The position numbers were made by a program, and so were the translations under genes. The notes beneath the pieces were generated by a model. It was not told where the DNA came from. It worked only from the letters and a program-made list of their open reading frames with translations, and did not search any database. A stretch of DNA of 64,000 nt, taken from Anniella stebbinsi. Taxonomy: Eukaryota > Chordata > Lepidosauria > Squamata > Anniellidae. Where the stretch lies: NCBI GenBank assembly GCA_029215795.1, contig JARDYH010000001.1, positions 12,079,001-12,143,000 on the forward strand, read 5' to 3'. Positions 1 to 11,190 of the stretch are shown here, in pieces. Within the stretch, counting starts at the first letter, position 1, and every line of letters starts with the position of its first letter.

Positions 1-1149
1 CAAGGCCTATACTCATAAGCCCGTTTCCTGCCCAGCTGGAACGACTTGGAAAGGGACAGCTTTTGTGGGTAGGAAGGAGCAGGAGGAGGATGTTGCACAT
101 GCAAGACTCATGTGGGCCATGTGAGATGAGGGTGGGGCAGAGCCTATAAAGGCCAGCCTCACCAAACCTCTGCCCCTTTCACTTTTCAGTTCTCTCCCAC
201 CCTTCCTCCAACTAGTATGGGATTAGCCAGCTGCTCCTTGGGGGGGGGGCTGAGTAGGAATTTCACTTGCCACGAATTGGCATTTGTGTACAGCTTTCTT
301 GCCTACTCCATACTGGAATTATGATTAGTGGCGGTTGGGTAAATAGGTGGTTTGGATTAGCAGGGATGTGTGGGAATTTGCACATCATTAGAATAGGGAT
401 GGTGAGCACTCTGGCACCTTTTGGTGATTGGCGTACCTGGAGGACCTGCTCCTCGGGGACTGTGTGGCTATTGTGGCAGGATATAGGTTGCTTTTGGGGA
501 CCGTCCTGCCTCACCTACTCAGAGTTGTGTGGCAGCAGGAAGGGCTGATGAAGGGTGGTCTCCCCACACTTACAAAGTGCCACATAAGAGAGGGGCCAGG
601 TTTACCCGACTCTTGGTTTTGGAGAGTGGCTCACCCACAATGGCAGGCTAGTTGCTTGAAGAAAGGACCTAATAGATTCCTGCACTTTCACATGCAGACA
701 CAGGGAGGGGGCAATAAGTGTCCTTATTTAAATGAAGAGGCCCTAGATTATCCCAACCTCTGGTGTCTGTGCCTTTATTCCATGCTTCCTTCTCCACTCA
801 CAAATTGGCTTCTTGGTACACTTCACACACTCATCCTGTTAAAAGCAGGGTTAAAAATGGATGCATATCGATGTACACACAAAGGGCGGAATCCCATACT
901 GCAATTGCCCCTCTGCCGGTGATGTTTTTCCAGTGAGACCTACTGCTGGCACAACAGGAAACTAGCATTTCCTAAAGCAACCTTGGAAACAAAATGAAAC
1001 ACTCATTTCAGGAATGGGGCCGGTCAGCAGAGCACTCTTCTCCACATCCCACAGATCTGTTCCACTCTGGAAATGAACACTGAAGCTCATTTCTGGTTGT
1101 TTTTGGAAGCACTAACTTCCTGTTGCAGCAGTAGTGGTCCCTCCTGGTA
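1..1149. other. Non-coding flank, no gene recognised
   Basis: I see no gene here. Open frames of up to 164 codons exist on both strands, but they have no recognisable domain, carry no splice context and overlap each other on opposite strands. A G homopolymer of about ten bases sits near 241-250. The stretch is moderately GC-rich and looks like ordinary intergenic or intronic DNA. Confidence 0.5.
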
Positions 1150-1150
1150 A

Positions 1151-1450
1151 GAACATAAGAAGAACTCTACTGGATCAGACCAAGATCCATTTAGGTTAGC
1201 ATTCTGTTCACACAGTGGCCAACCAGCTACTTCTGGGGAAACCTACAAGCAGGCAACAGTACCATCCCACCCATTTTCCCCAGCAACTGGTGTGCATACC
1301 CATATTGCCTTTGATACTGGAGGCAGCACATATCCATCAGGACTAGTAGCCATTGATAGACGCCTCCTGGAATTTATCTATTCCCCTTTTAAAACCACCC
1401 AAATTGATGGCCATCTCTACATCTTGTGGTAGTGAATTCCATCGTTCACT
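1151..1450 (-). mobile_element. CR1-like LINE 3' fragment
   Basis: The + strand begins with gaacataagaag followed by a diverged 'ctggatcagaccaag' block, 'cacagtggccaaccagct', 'ccccagcaactggtgt' and 'actagtagcc', and ends near 'catcttgtggtagtgaattcc'. The same block recurs at 11384, 20909, 22417 and 49516 in this orientation, and at about 26930 and 43650 in the opposite one. In the sense direction it follows a coding tail reading LWDTLPQDVVMAANL (seen at 26937-27004), which resembles the end of CR1-clade reverse-transcriptase ORFs. Family assignment is from memory. Confidence 0.65.
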
Positions 1451-3000
1451 TATAGTTTAACTATATTTTCATAATTTAACTGGTGTATGGGCTGCATTGG
1501 ATACTGCCTAAAGACTTTAAATCATCCACATTCTAGAGTGTGTGCAAGACCAAAAAAATCACTCATGTTTGAAGGCAATCAATCTCCATTTAGAAAGTAA
1601 GCTTCATCTAATGTTTGGCCTTATGAAACATTAAAAACCCAATAACGATACACCAAATCTCAGAGCTCACTCACCAATTGTCCATTAAACAGTGTGCTCT
1701 TTAGGACAGATAAACTTTGTGGTTTTACATTTTTATCCAATGGGTTCAATTGTGAGTGCAACCCTTAACTTTATGGAAGGCCAAACAGTCACACCAAAAA
1801 ACCCGATGGTCTATCATGCCCTAATGAACCCATCCAAATCATTGAAAAAAGGCAAATCTAGGCTCTTTATGTAGCCAATTGGTGCATTCTGTTGGTGACC
1901 AATAGATGAATATCCCAGTTGGTGAGAAACCTATTGTATTCTAGGCCCTGTTGCAGAACAGTAATCAAGGAAATGAAAGACATTCTAAGGAGAAGATTTT
2001 AAATGAATCTCCCTGTAATTGCTGGGTACTGACACAATCTTCAGCTAAAATAGCAGGTAACAGAATCCTTTCCAATTGAAACTACCTTTTAAAGAAAGAA
2101 TGGAATGCATAGGATACCTACAACAAGCTGTGCCTTGTTAGCCTACATTAGTCTGAAATTTATAGCTTCCCTGTAAAAGCTAATTTAATGTTACAATAAA
2201 GGTATTGTTTGTTCTAGCATTTTTGCATGTCTAGGCTGCTCTTGGGGGTCTATTTTTTCCTACCTAAGCTGTGCCATAAAGCATAGCAGAGAGACAATAT
2301 ATTTGCAAATTCTCATGGATCACTATTATTTTGCAAGTCATGAACCCCCAGAGATTTTTAAACATTCAGAGAACAGCAATGTGCAGAACATACAAAGTTA
2401 AAAAAAGTTAATTTCACTGCACAATTGGGGTGGCTTTCCATTGTGCTATCAAGGAGCTTTAAAGAAAGGAATGCAGAAAGAAAAAAGCGAGCCTTGGTAA
2501 GGATTGTGCTCTGTCTGCCTTTAGAGGTGACTGACCTCTCTAACTCATGGCAGTTTTCAGCATTGTAATTCTATTGATTTTTCCGGTTTGGTTTTTTCTT
2601 TCTTTTTTCTTTTTAATATCCGCAGACTGGGGTGTAATTGAAGCTTGCCTTTTGTGTCACTAATTAAGCTTTGCTTTTGAATTTGCAAGACAAATGCACT
2701 CACGAGCACTAGCTTCATCCAGTGATCTCTTTCGAGCATGCAAGCTCCAGGTCATAAAAAGCATTCCCCCCCCCCCCCCGCTCTCACCTGGAATTCAGCA
2801 GAGAGAGATGATTCTTTTGCACACAGCAAAAGAGCTCTTTTTTCTCCCTCCACTGAAATGAATGAGGCATGTGTGCGAAATTCAGTCTGTCAAGGTTTAT
2901 TTAATGGATTTAACCAATTCGCACCACCTGTGCAAACAGGAGCCAAACAGAATTTGTCCTGAGACGTTCCTACATTTCAAAGCTTGCAAACTCTCCCTCT
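1451..3000. other. AT-rich non-coding stretch
   Basis: Nothing gene-like is visible. Short open frames are scattered and lack domains. A C homopolymer lies at about 2766-2780. Stretches around 1960-2220 and 2560-2740 are AT-rich and non-repetitive, which would be compatible with unconstrained DNA or old conserved non-coding sequence; only alignment could tell. Confidence 0.4.
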
Positions 3001-3006
3001 CTCCCC

Positions 3007-3010
3007 TCCC

Positions 3011-3044
<34 letters not shown>

Positions 3045-3055
3045 TACACACACAA
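3007..3055. repeat. Compound (CT)n(CA)n microsatellite
   Basis: A CT-rich run passes directly into CA dinucleotides broken by one 'ta' step. Open frames over it (Ser/Leu then His/Thr repeats on one strand, Cys/Val and Glu/Arg on the other) are translations of the microsatellite. Confidence 0.9.
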
Positions 3056-3320
3056 TGTTTGACAACATGTGAACATTTGGAAAATGTGGAAACAAAAACA
3101 ATGCACTTTTCTAAAATGCTCACAAACACACTTTAGTCAATGGGTGCATTGACTAAAAATGCACATCCAAAGTGAGTACATCATTCCATACACTAAGAAA
3201 AATGTGTATCAATTTTCATAAAGTTTCTCCCATCCCATTGCAAGCTCTAATGGAATGGGAACAGAATGAAAGTGACCCAAACAAAGACTTGTATTACCAG
3301 ATCCATTCATCCCTAAAATG
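3056..3320. repeat. Decayed interspersed repeat rich in TGCAC/ACATTT words
   Basis: The stretch has the 'aaatgtg / aatgcac' word pattern also found at 37940-38250, 48890-49090, 60720-60900 and 61960-62130, and ends near 'ccattcatccctaa'. The latter resembles the reverse complement of the TAGGGATG ends seen on hAT-like elements here, so it may be an old copy of such an element. Boundaries are uncertain and no target duplication is readable. Confidence 0.35.
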
Positions 3321-3499
3321 AATGTTGTCCTACATGTATACAAGAAATTGAATGAATACATGAATTAACCTATTTCTCTGAAATAGGGTGCATGCCTTAA
3401 TATGCATTTAGGAAATGGGAGGGGGGAGTAAATTTATTAGTGATCATGGAATGGAATTAAATGGGGGGGGGGGGAAATCCAGTCATCCATTGTCTTGAT

Positions 3500-3790
3500 A
3501 ACACTAGTTACACTTTTCAGGGGTGCTTCACAAATCCCTAAACACGTGTTGGCCCAGACTTAACACTAAACAATGGTTGGACATTATGTGGAAGAATCTG
3601 ACTCCCAGCTCCCCACTTTTCCTGTGGTACATAAGAAGCAACCACTTCCACTTTTAAACTAACCAGAATGCCTGAACCAATCTTTATAGCCAAGCTCAGG
3701 AGAACTCTGGTTAGTTTAAACTCTAGTTAGTGTAAAGTCATTGTCATAAACCATGTTTTAATCCTGGTTTGCTTGAACTAACCATAGTTT
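3500..3790. repeat. Possible old MITE with internal inverted repeats
   Basis: A 15-bp inverted pair tttaaactaaccaga (about 3655-3669) and tctggttagtttaaa (about 3706-3720) lies in a region rich in 'aaccatgg/ggttagt' words like those at 46200-46613 and 51380-51610. I infer a decayed DNA-transposon derivative; ends and target duplications are not clear. Confidence 0.3.
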
Positions 3791-4584
3791 AAAGTGGGGT
3801 AGGCAACCTTTCTGGGACCACAAGCATTTGGGGCCATGAGAATTCTTGTTTGGGGGATTTCTTTCTTTTCTTACCCCATCCTGCCCCCCTGGAACCCCAC
3901 TTTTCTTCCAACCCCCTCCTTTAAATGCTGGGAGATGTAGGAGGTTTTTTCCCTCCTGTCTAAGCATGCTTAGGTTTGTGCCCTTAGAAACTAAAATAAT
4001 GAAAATGAAAATTTGGCTGGGGCTATCTTTGTCCATAAACATAATCAAAATTCGGGGCAGCAACTCCTGTTGATGTGATAAAGCATAAGGCATTAGTTTA
4101 AGTGGGGCAACAAAAGAAAAAGAAAATCAATGATGTCTCTGAATATTTATTCTCGTTGCTTTTATAGAGCTTCATTTCTGTAAAGAAAGTGAAAGATAAT
4201 TACATTGTCATCAGCTCACTCACTTGTTTGCTTCATGGAGAAATGTTTACAGTTGTGTTTCTGCCCCCCCCCCCCTCTAGATGTAATTAAAATCCAACTC
4301 TTGGTCATTGCTGAAATTTGTTCTCCAAGGTCTTGGTTAAAACACAGGTGCTACTCTTACTTCATAAAGACAGTATCATAGTCCCAAAGCCTAAGGGAGA
4401 TTTTTTTTTTACCTCACATCTGCACCTAATTAGAAATCTAGGGGAATGGCAACATTTTCTTCAGAACTTGGCAGCCTGAGAGAGAAAATGGATGCAGATG
4501 AACCAATTCACTACATATTTTACCACACACCTGCACCTGATGTGTGGTAAGACATTGCTTTCTTTCTTATCAGAACCTGATATG

Positions 4585-4725
4585 CAGTAATATATGCAGT
4601 TGTTGTTGTTTTAAACATTGTACATTGGCTTTATAATAGTGCTCAAGGCGGTCTACACCAGAGTCAAACCATAAAAATAACAAAAAGTAAAACGACAAAT
4701 GTAAAGCAATATAAATGAAGTAAGG
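4585..4725 (-). mobile_element. Possible LINE 3' tail fragment
   Basis: After a TTG microsatellite the text runs 'tttataatagtgctcaagg' and 'ggtctacacc' into an A-rich string of 'aaaataacaaaaagtaaaac' type, the pattern of reverse-oriented LINE 3' ends seen at 24665, 49165 and 58117. Too short and diverged for a firm family. Confidence 0.35.
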
Positions 4726-4862
4726 GGGCCCAAACAGTAAAAACTGGTTTCAGCCAGGAAATGTCATTTGGTGTTCACAGTTAAAATAGAAGTGCTGCAC
4801 TTCTGGGGACCAAGCAAGGCTGCATGTGATCCTAATCCATCCCTCCGGGATTCCCCAGATGT

Positions 4863-5276
4863 TCGGGTGACCGTATAAAAAATGAGGACAGGGCTCATGT
4901 AACTTTAACAGTTGTAGAGAAAAGGGAATTTCAGCCAGTGTCGTTTGTATGCAGTTAGTTCCTGGTTAAATTCCCTCTTCATCACAACCATTAAAGCTGC
5001 AGGAGCCCTGCCTAGCAAGACCAGAAAACAGAAGAGGGCAGTGCTCCTGCAGCTTGAACTTTGTTTTCAATTTAAAGTTTTTATTATTTAGAAACATAGA
5101 TAGAACTCAAACATTACAACCACAAACATTAAAACATACAACATTAAAATGGACTGTTGTGACGAAGAGGGCATTTCACCAGGTGCTGCATGCAGACAAC
5201 ACCTGCTGAAATTCTCTTTCAAATACAATTGTTAAAGACACAGCAGCCCTGTCCTTCTTTCCACAGGGTCACCCTA
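4863..5276. mobile_element. Palindromic hAT-like MITE, copy 1 (with internal extra segment)
   Basis: Ends read TTCGGGTGACC and GGTCACCCTA. They are flanked by CCAGATGT (4855-4862) and CCGGATGT (5277-5284), an 8-bp target duplication with one mismatch. The two halves are inverted relatives of each other: each contains an 'actttaacagttgt' type word and 'gaatttcaccagg' or its complement. This copy is 414 bp against 320 bp for copies at 7444 and 59226, because about 90 bp of A-rich sequence (about 5063-5154) lies in one arm. Eight-bp duplications are characteristic of the hAT superfamily. No coding capacity. Confidence 0.75.
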
Positions 5277-5284
5277 CCGGATGT

Positions 5285-5727
5285 CCCTATCGCTTTTCAC
5301 CCAACTCTTGATGGTTTGGTGGTTTCCCAGCTTTTGCACAGTTTTTCTTCTCTCTTTCTATACAGTTGAGATGTTTCTCCTAAGGCTGAGTCACCGGTAG
5401 GATGAGCTTTAAGCTAAAATAGGCTGGTCCCTTTGATCCCAGATCATTTTCCTCCAGCCCTGCACTCCACTGGACTGCAGCCCTGAAATTTGGTCCTCAG
5501 ACTGAAAGAGGTTCAGAAAAACTGTGCTTAAAAGCTTGGACAAACTGGATGGGCGTGGCTTTCCAACTGATGTATTAGTGCTGGGCCCAATCCTGCCCCC
5601 TATTAGGGAACTTTCTCTCTCCCTGCTGAAAAGGCATTGTTTTTGTCTGCCTCTTTTGCAGGGAGGGTGGGGGAAAGTCAGAGAATTTTCTCCCCTGGGA
5701 GGGGGACAGGATTTCCACATACCATTT
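5285..5727. other. Non-coding stretch with an acceptor-like tract
   Basis: No gene is supported. A pyrimidine-rich run ending 'ctcttttgcag' at about 5651-5661 would fit a splice acceptor on the + strand, but no following open frame with a donor is recognisable. Treated as chance. Confidence 0.35.
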
Positions 5728-6330
5728 TTAAGTGTAGCTAGTGGCTGAGAGACCAGTTGCTTTCTCCTGAGGAGACCCTCTTTGCAAACGAGCACTCCTA
5801 ATTACAAGAGGCCTACTGGCTTGTTGCTTGAGGCAACGGTGCTCCTCGGGGTCAGGGGGTTGTTCAGCATCCACTCCAGAGTCAGAGTCCCTTCCCCCCT
5901 GCCAGGAAAGGACCTGGAGTGGAGCCATCTCCCCTGAAGACCCAGGCTCCTCCTGGTCTGGTGCCAGTGACTGATGTGGTGTCTCCCTGGTTTCTGTGGG
6001 CTCTACTTCCTCCTCCGAGGAGGATTCCTCTAGTGAGGACATGACACTGCCTCATGGTAGGGCTGGTCCTGCCTGCTGGTGTAGATGTACCTGTGCCCAG
6101 TGGGCCAGTAGCCTCTCTGGGCATGCGCACCTATTTCCAATGTCAGACTCCCAACTTCAATAATGAACTGGGCATGCAGATTTCTGCGCCTCTTTGAGGG
6201 CAGACCTCTCTCTCTCTCTCTCTCTCTCCCCTCCCTCCCCTTTGAGGGGAAGATCTGACCCTATTGCCCCCAAGATGCCTTTTCGGGGACCCATAGAATT
6301 CCATTCTTAGTTTCCCTGACAATAAGGCAA
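5728..6330 (-). pseudogene. Acidic Ser/Glu-rich open frame, probable retroelement remnant
   Basis: The minus strand has an open frame (104 codons, 6042 to 5728) that starts with an acidic Ser/Glu-rich segment and has a basic, Arg-rich tail. A second overlapping frame (6130 to 5882) is Gly/Thr/Pro-rich. Upstream on the same strand lies a long (TC)n tract. The composition reminds me of the linker-like segments of retrotransposon first ORFs, but I recognise no catalytic motif, primer-binding site or long terminal repeat. It could equally be a non-coding GC-rich repeat or a gene exon; no splice sites are convincing. Confidence 0.3.
6208..6229. repeat. (TC)n microsatellite
   Basis: An uninterrupted TC dinucleotide run followed by C-rich sequence. 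Confidence 0.9.
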
Positions 6331-7014
6331 AGGGGAACGCAAATTAGCACAGAATGGCACAGGTCAATCCTAGCATACACTATTGTGACTAATATAAATT
6401 GATTGCAAATGTTCTCCAAATATAAAATTCGTTAATAGGAAATAGGCATGTTACGTTGAGTTATGTGGTGTCTGAAGCAGCTGCCTCTAACTGCTTTTCA
6501 GTCTTCTTGTCTCACTCGGTAAACACAAACTGGAAGCCTACAGCAATATTTCGCTGATATTTTGTAGCATAGACACAATAATCCACCCCTCACTGTATGA
6601 TGAACGAGTGGGGACAGGGACAGTTGTCTGCTAATCTTAAAAGGAATACTGCTACAAGCAGGCTTTTTCTAGCTTTCAAGGCCTAAGCATGTCTCCTTCA
6701 TTTCCCTGTTCAGATTCTTTAAAACACACACCATTATCATCTCCTCCTCCAGATAGCAAAGTTCAGAGAAGAGAATACTGAAGCACGTATTAATTATTTT
6801 GTTTAGCAAAGCTTCATACTTCAGGCAGATTACAAATCTAAGCAAACAACCCGGATTGTTATAATAAACACAGTATGCATTAAGTAGAAGCTACAGATCT
6901 TTTTATCTTTTTATTTTATTTTTTTCTTCCCCGGCTATAATCTCCATGACTTTGAATTAACAGAAATGGAAGGTGTCTTCTGTTACCGTACATCATTGTA
7001 GCAAGACATTTAGA
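6331..7014. other. AT-rich non-coding stretch
   Basis: No gene, dispersed repeat or long open frame recognised. Composition is AT-rich and complex, so it may hold conserved non-coding sequence, but nothing in the single sequence proves that. Confidence 0.35.
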
Positions 7015-7121
7015 CTGCAATCCTATGTATACTCATCTGGGAGTAAACCCACTGAATACAGTGTGACTTATTCCTGAGTAAAGATGCATAATTGCTTGGA
7101 AGCAAGTCATGCTGAACACAA
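7015..7121 (+). repeat. Interspersed repeat, left part, split by insertion
   Basis: The text 'gactgcaatcctatgt', 'ctgggagtaaa', 'gaatacagtgtgactta' and 'cctgagtaaagatgcat' matches a repeat common in squamate DNA; related text occurs at about 28480-28560 and, inverted, at about 60075-60175. The repeat's 'gaacacaatg' end continues as 'caatgaggcttatttctg' at 7955-7972, so the element at 7122-7955 has been inserted into it. Confidence 0.6.
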
Positions 7122-7261
7122 TGGCTTAGTTCGGATGACACTTTAGGCAACAGAGGGGTTAATAACACACTCATCGTGCATTATGTTTCCGGTACTTGCC
7201 ACACCACATGTTGCCCCTCCCCCGTCACATGGCTGAAAGTCCCGTGTCCTTCTGGGCTGCT

Positions 7262-7292
7262 CTTCCCTCCCCCTCCCCCTCCCCCTCCCCCA
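7262..7292. repeat. (CCCTCC)n-like C-rich tract
   Basis: A C-rich hexamer-like run inside the transposon; it explains the poly-Pro and poly-Gly open frames that cross this point on the two strands. Confidence 0.8.
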
Positions 7293-7443
7293 GTCCTCCG
7301 GCCATATCCCATGATGCACCGCAAATTCTGCCAGCTGTATAGGAGTGGCTGGGTTTTTTTTACGCCACTCCAGCTGGAGAACTCTATGACTGACTGGAAC
7401 AGTACATGGAGAGAGGGGGGTTCCTGGCACACGACACTTTAAA

Positions 7444-7763
7444 TAGGGTGACCAGATAAAATCCAGGTCAGGGTTCATGTAACTTTAACAGTTGTAGAGA
7501 AAAGGGAATTTCAGATGGTGTCATTTGTATGCAATTAGTTCCTGGTGAAATTCCCTCTGCATCACAACAGTTAAAGGTGCAGGCACTATACTAGAGTGAC
7601 CATATACAAAAGAAGGCAGGGCCCCTGCAACTTTAACTGTTGTGATGAAGAGGGAATTTCACCAGGAACTAATTGCATACAAATGACACTGGCTGAAATT
7701 CCCTTTTCTCTACAACTGTTAAAGTTACATGAGCCCTGACCTGGATTTTATCTGGTCACCCTA
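7444..7763. mobile_element. Palindromic hAT-like MITE, copy 2, with perfect 8-bp target duplication
   Basis: The element runs TAGGGTGACC...GGTCACCCTA, exactly 320 bp, between two copies of ACTTTAAA (7436-7443 and 7764-7771). Its two halves are inverted relatives meeting near 7590. The related element at about 9424-9845 contains the uninterrupted text 'cacactttaaacaa' at the corresponding point (about 9665-9680), so the insertion can be proven by an empty site within this window. The 8-bp duplication and short CAGGG-like ends point to the hAT superfamily. Confidence 0.88.
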
Positions 7764-7955
7764 ACTTTAAACAATGGATTTCGGGATAAGCAACTGAGCA
7801 GCCCATTGTTTTTCCCCATTGTTTAAGTGCCCGAAATAGCGTACTGCCAGTTGTGTGTGTGTTGTGTGCTGCCTGCCACACAACACAATAAGCAACACAA
7901 CTGACGGTTGATTCCCCACCCCTCCGTTGATTATTGTGTCATCCGAACTAAGCCA

Positions 7956-8617
7956 ATGAGGCTTATTTCTGTGTGATCAGACTATGAGCTTGGAGTACAG
8001 AAGTTAGAAGAATTTCAGAGTAAACTGTTTGAAAAGTGGATTTACAATTGCAACAATTGCAATTACACCATTTCTCCTGCTGAATATAAATTTAACAGTC
8101 CACTTCCCCTCCCCAAAAAGGAGGGTTCCTGGGCCTTTAACAGTCCTCCCCCAAACGCTTCTGACAGGCATAATATGTAGGAATTATGACCAGTAGGGCA
8201 TAATATATGGCCATTATGACTATTAGCTATTTTTAGTCTTTTCCTCCATGAAAATCGTGTCCATATGCAGAATGCCTGAGTTAAAACGATGGAGACTGTA
8301 AAACATATTGATTTTTAAAAGCCGAAACTGCAACAAAATGTTGCCTTGTGGAGTGCTACTGGGCAGGATTCCAACTAATCCATTTCCTCTTCCACCAGAT
8401 TGTCTGTGCCTCTCTACAACACACAGTCAGCCAACTCAATGGTCACAGAATGGGCTGTTTTTGAATTCCCTCCTTCCCTCTAGATTTTCCTTTGCACATG
8501 TTGTTGTTGTTGTTGTTGTTCTCATTGTCTTAACACTATGGACAGCGCTGTTTGGACACCCATAGCCTGAACATAGGAAATATGTGAATGAAGATGTGAT
8601 GAGACATTACTAATTTA
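7956..8617. other. Repeat remainder and non-coding stretch
   Basis: The first ~30 bases are the right part of the split repeat at 7015. The rest shows no gene; a (TTG)n run lies near 8500-8519. Confidence 0.45.
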
Positions 8618-8922
8618 TAGGCTGAACATATGAAAAGGAGGACAGGGCTCCTGTATCTTTAATGGTTGCACAGCAAAAAGAATTTCAGCAGGTGTCATTT
8701 GTATGCATGAAGCACCTGGTGAAATTCCCTCTTCATCAAAACAGTTAAAGCTGTAGGACCAGATACAGAAAAGGGCAAGGCTCCTGCAGCTTTAACTGTT
8801 GTGATGAAGAGGGAATTTCACCAGGTGCTGTTTGCATACAAATGACTCCTGCTGAAATTCTCTTTAAAATACAATTGTTAAAGATACAGAAGACCTGTCC
8901 TCCTTTCCATATGATCACCGTA
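8618..8922. mobile_element. Palindromic hAT-like MITE, copy 3
   Basis: The same inverted architecture as 7444-7763: 'ggctgaacatatgaaaagg' at the left, 'gaatttcagcaggtgtc' and 'gtgaaattccctcttcatc' internally, and the complement of these on the right up to 'catatgatcacc'. No clear target duplication remains, which together with the divergence suggests an older copy. Confidence 0.7.
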
Positions 8923-9249
8923 GCCATTGCAACTCAGAAACTTTTCCTAACAAGAAGATAAAATGGCAGAAAAAAGTTTATCCTACTCCCTTTCTTCCCA
9001 TGAGTTGGGTTGCCAAGGTTTCAAGTGCTTCATTTAGCTGTGCCTTGAAAACCAGCAGGAGAGGTAGGCATGAGCAGGTGTTAATGTTTATTCCCATGCC
9101 TTAAAAAGCTTCACCTGCTGATTTCTCCATAACAAGCTGTAAAGAATGGCATAAGAACAATGTGTCCATTTTCTCTGTCAGTTGGCAAACCTGAGTGCAG
9201 GCCGCTGTCATTAATGAACATTACTATCAGCATTGTTATTAATCACAAT

Positions 9250-9425
9250 TGCATTTATTTCCACCTTTCTTCCAAGGCATGCATGGTTCTCACCACCACC
9301 CTTTTATATCTACAACAACCCTGTGAGGTAGATTATATAGTGATGGGCCCAAGGTCACCAAGTGAATGTCATGGTTGATGTGGATTTAAACTTGAATCTC
9401 CTGAGTCTTAGACCAACACTCTATG
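9250..9425 (-). mobile_element. tRNA-derived SINE, squamate type, reverse orientation
   Basis: The + strand reads 'ccacctttcttccaagg', 'acaacaaccctgtgaggtag', 'gggcccaaggtcacc' and 'gaccaacactct', which is the complement of the SINE at 51135-51352. The B-box region is diverged. I believe this belongs to the Sauria/ACA type of squamate SINEs, from memory only. Confidence 0.7.
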
Positions 9426-9850
9426 GAGCCTGCCACACAACATGTTGCCCCTCCCCCCATCGCATGGCTGAAAGTCCCGGTGTCCTTCTGGGCTGCTGCA
9501 TCTCCTCCCTCCCACCTCCCTCAGTTCTCCGGCTGTATCCCATCATTCACTGCAAGTTCTGCCAGCTTTATTGGAGCAGCCAGGGTTTTTTCTGCTGCTC
9601 CGGCCAGCAAACTCTATGACCGAGTGGAATAATACACAGAGAGAGGGGAGTTCCCTCCACACAACACTTTAAACAACGGATTTTGGGATAAACAACATGC
9701 AAGCCCGTTGTTTTTCTCCATTGTTTAATTGCCCAAAATAGCGTACCATCAGTTTTGTGTGCATTGTGTGTTGCCCTCCACACGACACAATATGCAACAC
9801 AACTGATGGTTGCCTCTTCTCCCCTCTGTTGATTATCGTGTTATACACTA
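9424..9850. mobile_element. Partial paralogue of the 7122 transposon, with the empty MITE site
   Basis: It matches the body of 7122-7955 ('catgttgcccctcccccc', 'ccagcaaactctatgacc', 'aacaatgg'-like words, 'gtgtgcattgtgtgttgc') but lacks the left end and has no 320-bp insertion after 'actttaaa'. The right end is degraded ('gattatcgtgttataca'). Confidence 0.7.
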
Positions 9851-9924
9851 CTGGTAAAGGAGTAAGGCTAGAGAAAAGAGGCAGTGTTACAGGAATGAGA
9901 GCTTTGTAGCCATTCAACTGTGAA

Positions 9925-10449
9925 TGGCTGCGTACAGACAACACATTGACAATGGTGGTTTAAGTTGTCAACCATGAGTTGAGCAGTCAATAGTTGGTTA
10001 TTGTGTTGTCTGTAAGGCAAAACCCACCCCACAAATGTCTATTTTGCCAAAATAACCAACTGAGAAGCACAATCCATGGCAGGGTTGACTATCTGCACAA
10101 CTGTTGGCTAGTGTGTTGTCTGTTGGGATTAGTGGACTATTTTGCAGGGTTGGTTGGACTATCTCGGCTGGCTACAGAGTCTCCTGGCAAGAGTGTCCAA
10201 AGCGGCGGTGGCCATTCTAGTCCATTCAGCAGAACTCGCAATGGCTGCTGGGATAGCACCAGGAGGACTGAGGGCGGGGAGAGGGCAGGGCTATGTCAGT
10301 CAAATGTCGGGTTGATGATTAGTCCACATAATGCCCCAACCACCTACTGTTGTGCGGGAAAACGTTATGTGGCTGATACCTGCAAAATAACCAACTGTGA
10401 GTTGGCTACTCAACCCACCATTGACTAATGTGTTGTCTGAACACAGCCA
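9925..10449. mobile_element. MITE with TGGCTGCGTACAGACAACAC ends
   Basis: The left end TGGCTGCGTACAGACAACAC is an imperfect inverted match of the right end (GTGTTGTCTGAACACAGCCA, ending 10449). The body repeats 'ataaccaact' and its complement. No transposase frame; the 144-codon frame across it is incidental. The ends share the CAGACAACAC core with the elements at 7122, 11717, 36211 and 46200. Confidence 0.6.
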
Positions 10450-11190
10450 ATAAGAGAGGCAATAGGATAACGATCCAAAGCAAAGAGGGATCCCATCCCA
10501 TTTGCAGGCATAGATGAAGCAGACACCATAGTTGCACAATGAGAAATGCTATGCGTATTGACATTCTCACCCCTATGCAACTTTTATAAGTACGCAGGCC
10601 ATCTCAGAGCATGGACCCCTGGGAGGTATTAAGGAGGGGAAACAAATGGATTTGGACTAAACCAAACAAAGAATGCTATGGAAGGAAGAAGGTGTGCCAT
10701 GTGTAGCTTGTGTTCTATGCTCTCCGAGCAAGATATGAAAGATTGGGGTGGTGGGTAGTGAGCAGCCATAGCCCCGCCACTGTGCATTTATTTCGTGCGA
10801 AGGTTGGCTTAAAGTTTTAGGCACAGTCAAGATCCCGCGAAAACAAATCAGCCAAACTCTCCATTTAGCTTGCTTTGTAATGCATGAGGGTTTTCCTCTC
10901 GTGCGTCACATTCCAAGTTGCCTTGAGAGGAAGGAGCAAGAGGCCTTGTGCTGAATTTCAGAAAGAGCAAGGGGAAGCACTTACTTTAGGCTGCAGTGTG
11001 TGTGTGTTCTGCATGGACCATTTCCCCCCCCCCCCATCTTCAGCATCTCTCTCTTTCTCATCCTTAAAAGTGAAACGGGGAGGAGCGTAGAGGATTCGCT
11101 GCAAAGATGGTGGAAGGCTGCCACAGAAGCGCCTTCAAAGTGCATGGGAATGTAATGGGCAGAGAGGTCATACAGCTGCATTCCTAGCTA
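10450..11190. other. Non-coding stretch
   Basis: No gene recognised. It contains a C homopolymer near 11024-11034 and otherwise complex, moderately GC-rich sequence. Confidence 0.4.

Larger units (their letters stand above)
7122..7955. mobile_element. Non-autonomous DNA transposon with TGGCTTAGTTCGGATGACAC ends, itself interrupted
   Basis: The 20-bp ends are exact inverted repeats (TGGCTTAGTTCGGATGACAC at 7122-7141 and its complement ending at 7955). Without the 328 bp contributed by the MITE at 7444-7763 and its target duplication the element is about 506 bp. It contains no transposase frame. Its central part is shared with 9424-9845 and, more loosely, with 11717-12027. The flanks share CAATG, but the exact duplication is ambiguous because the TG/CA outer bases could belong to the ends. 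Confidence 0.7.

Noticed and set aside
5638..5661. Splice acceptor ending ctcttttgcag
   Set aside because: No downstream frame with a donor, and it is upstream of the presumed promoter; likely chance.
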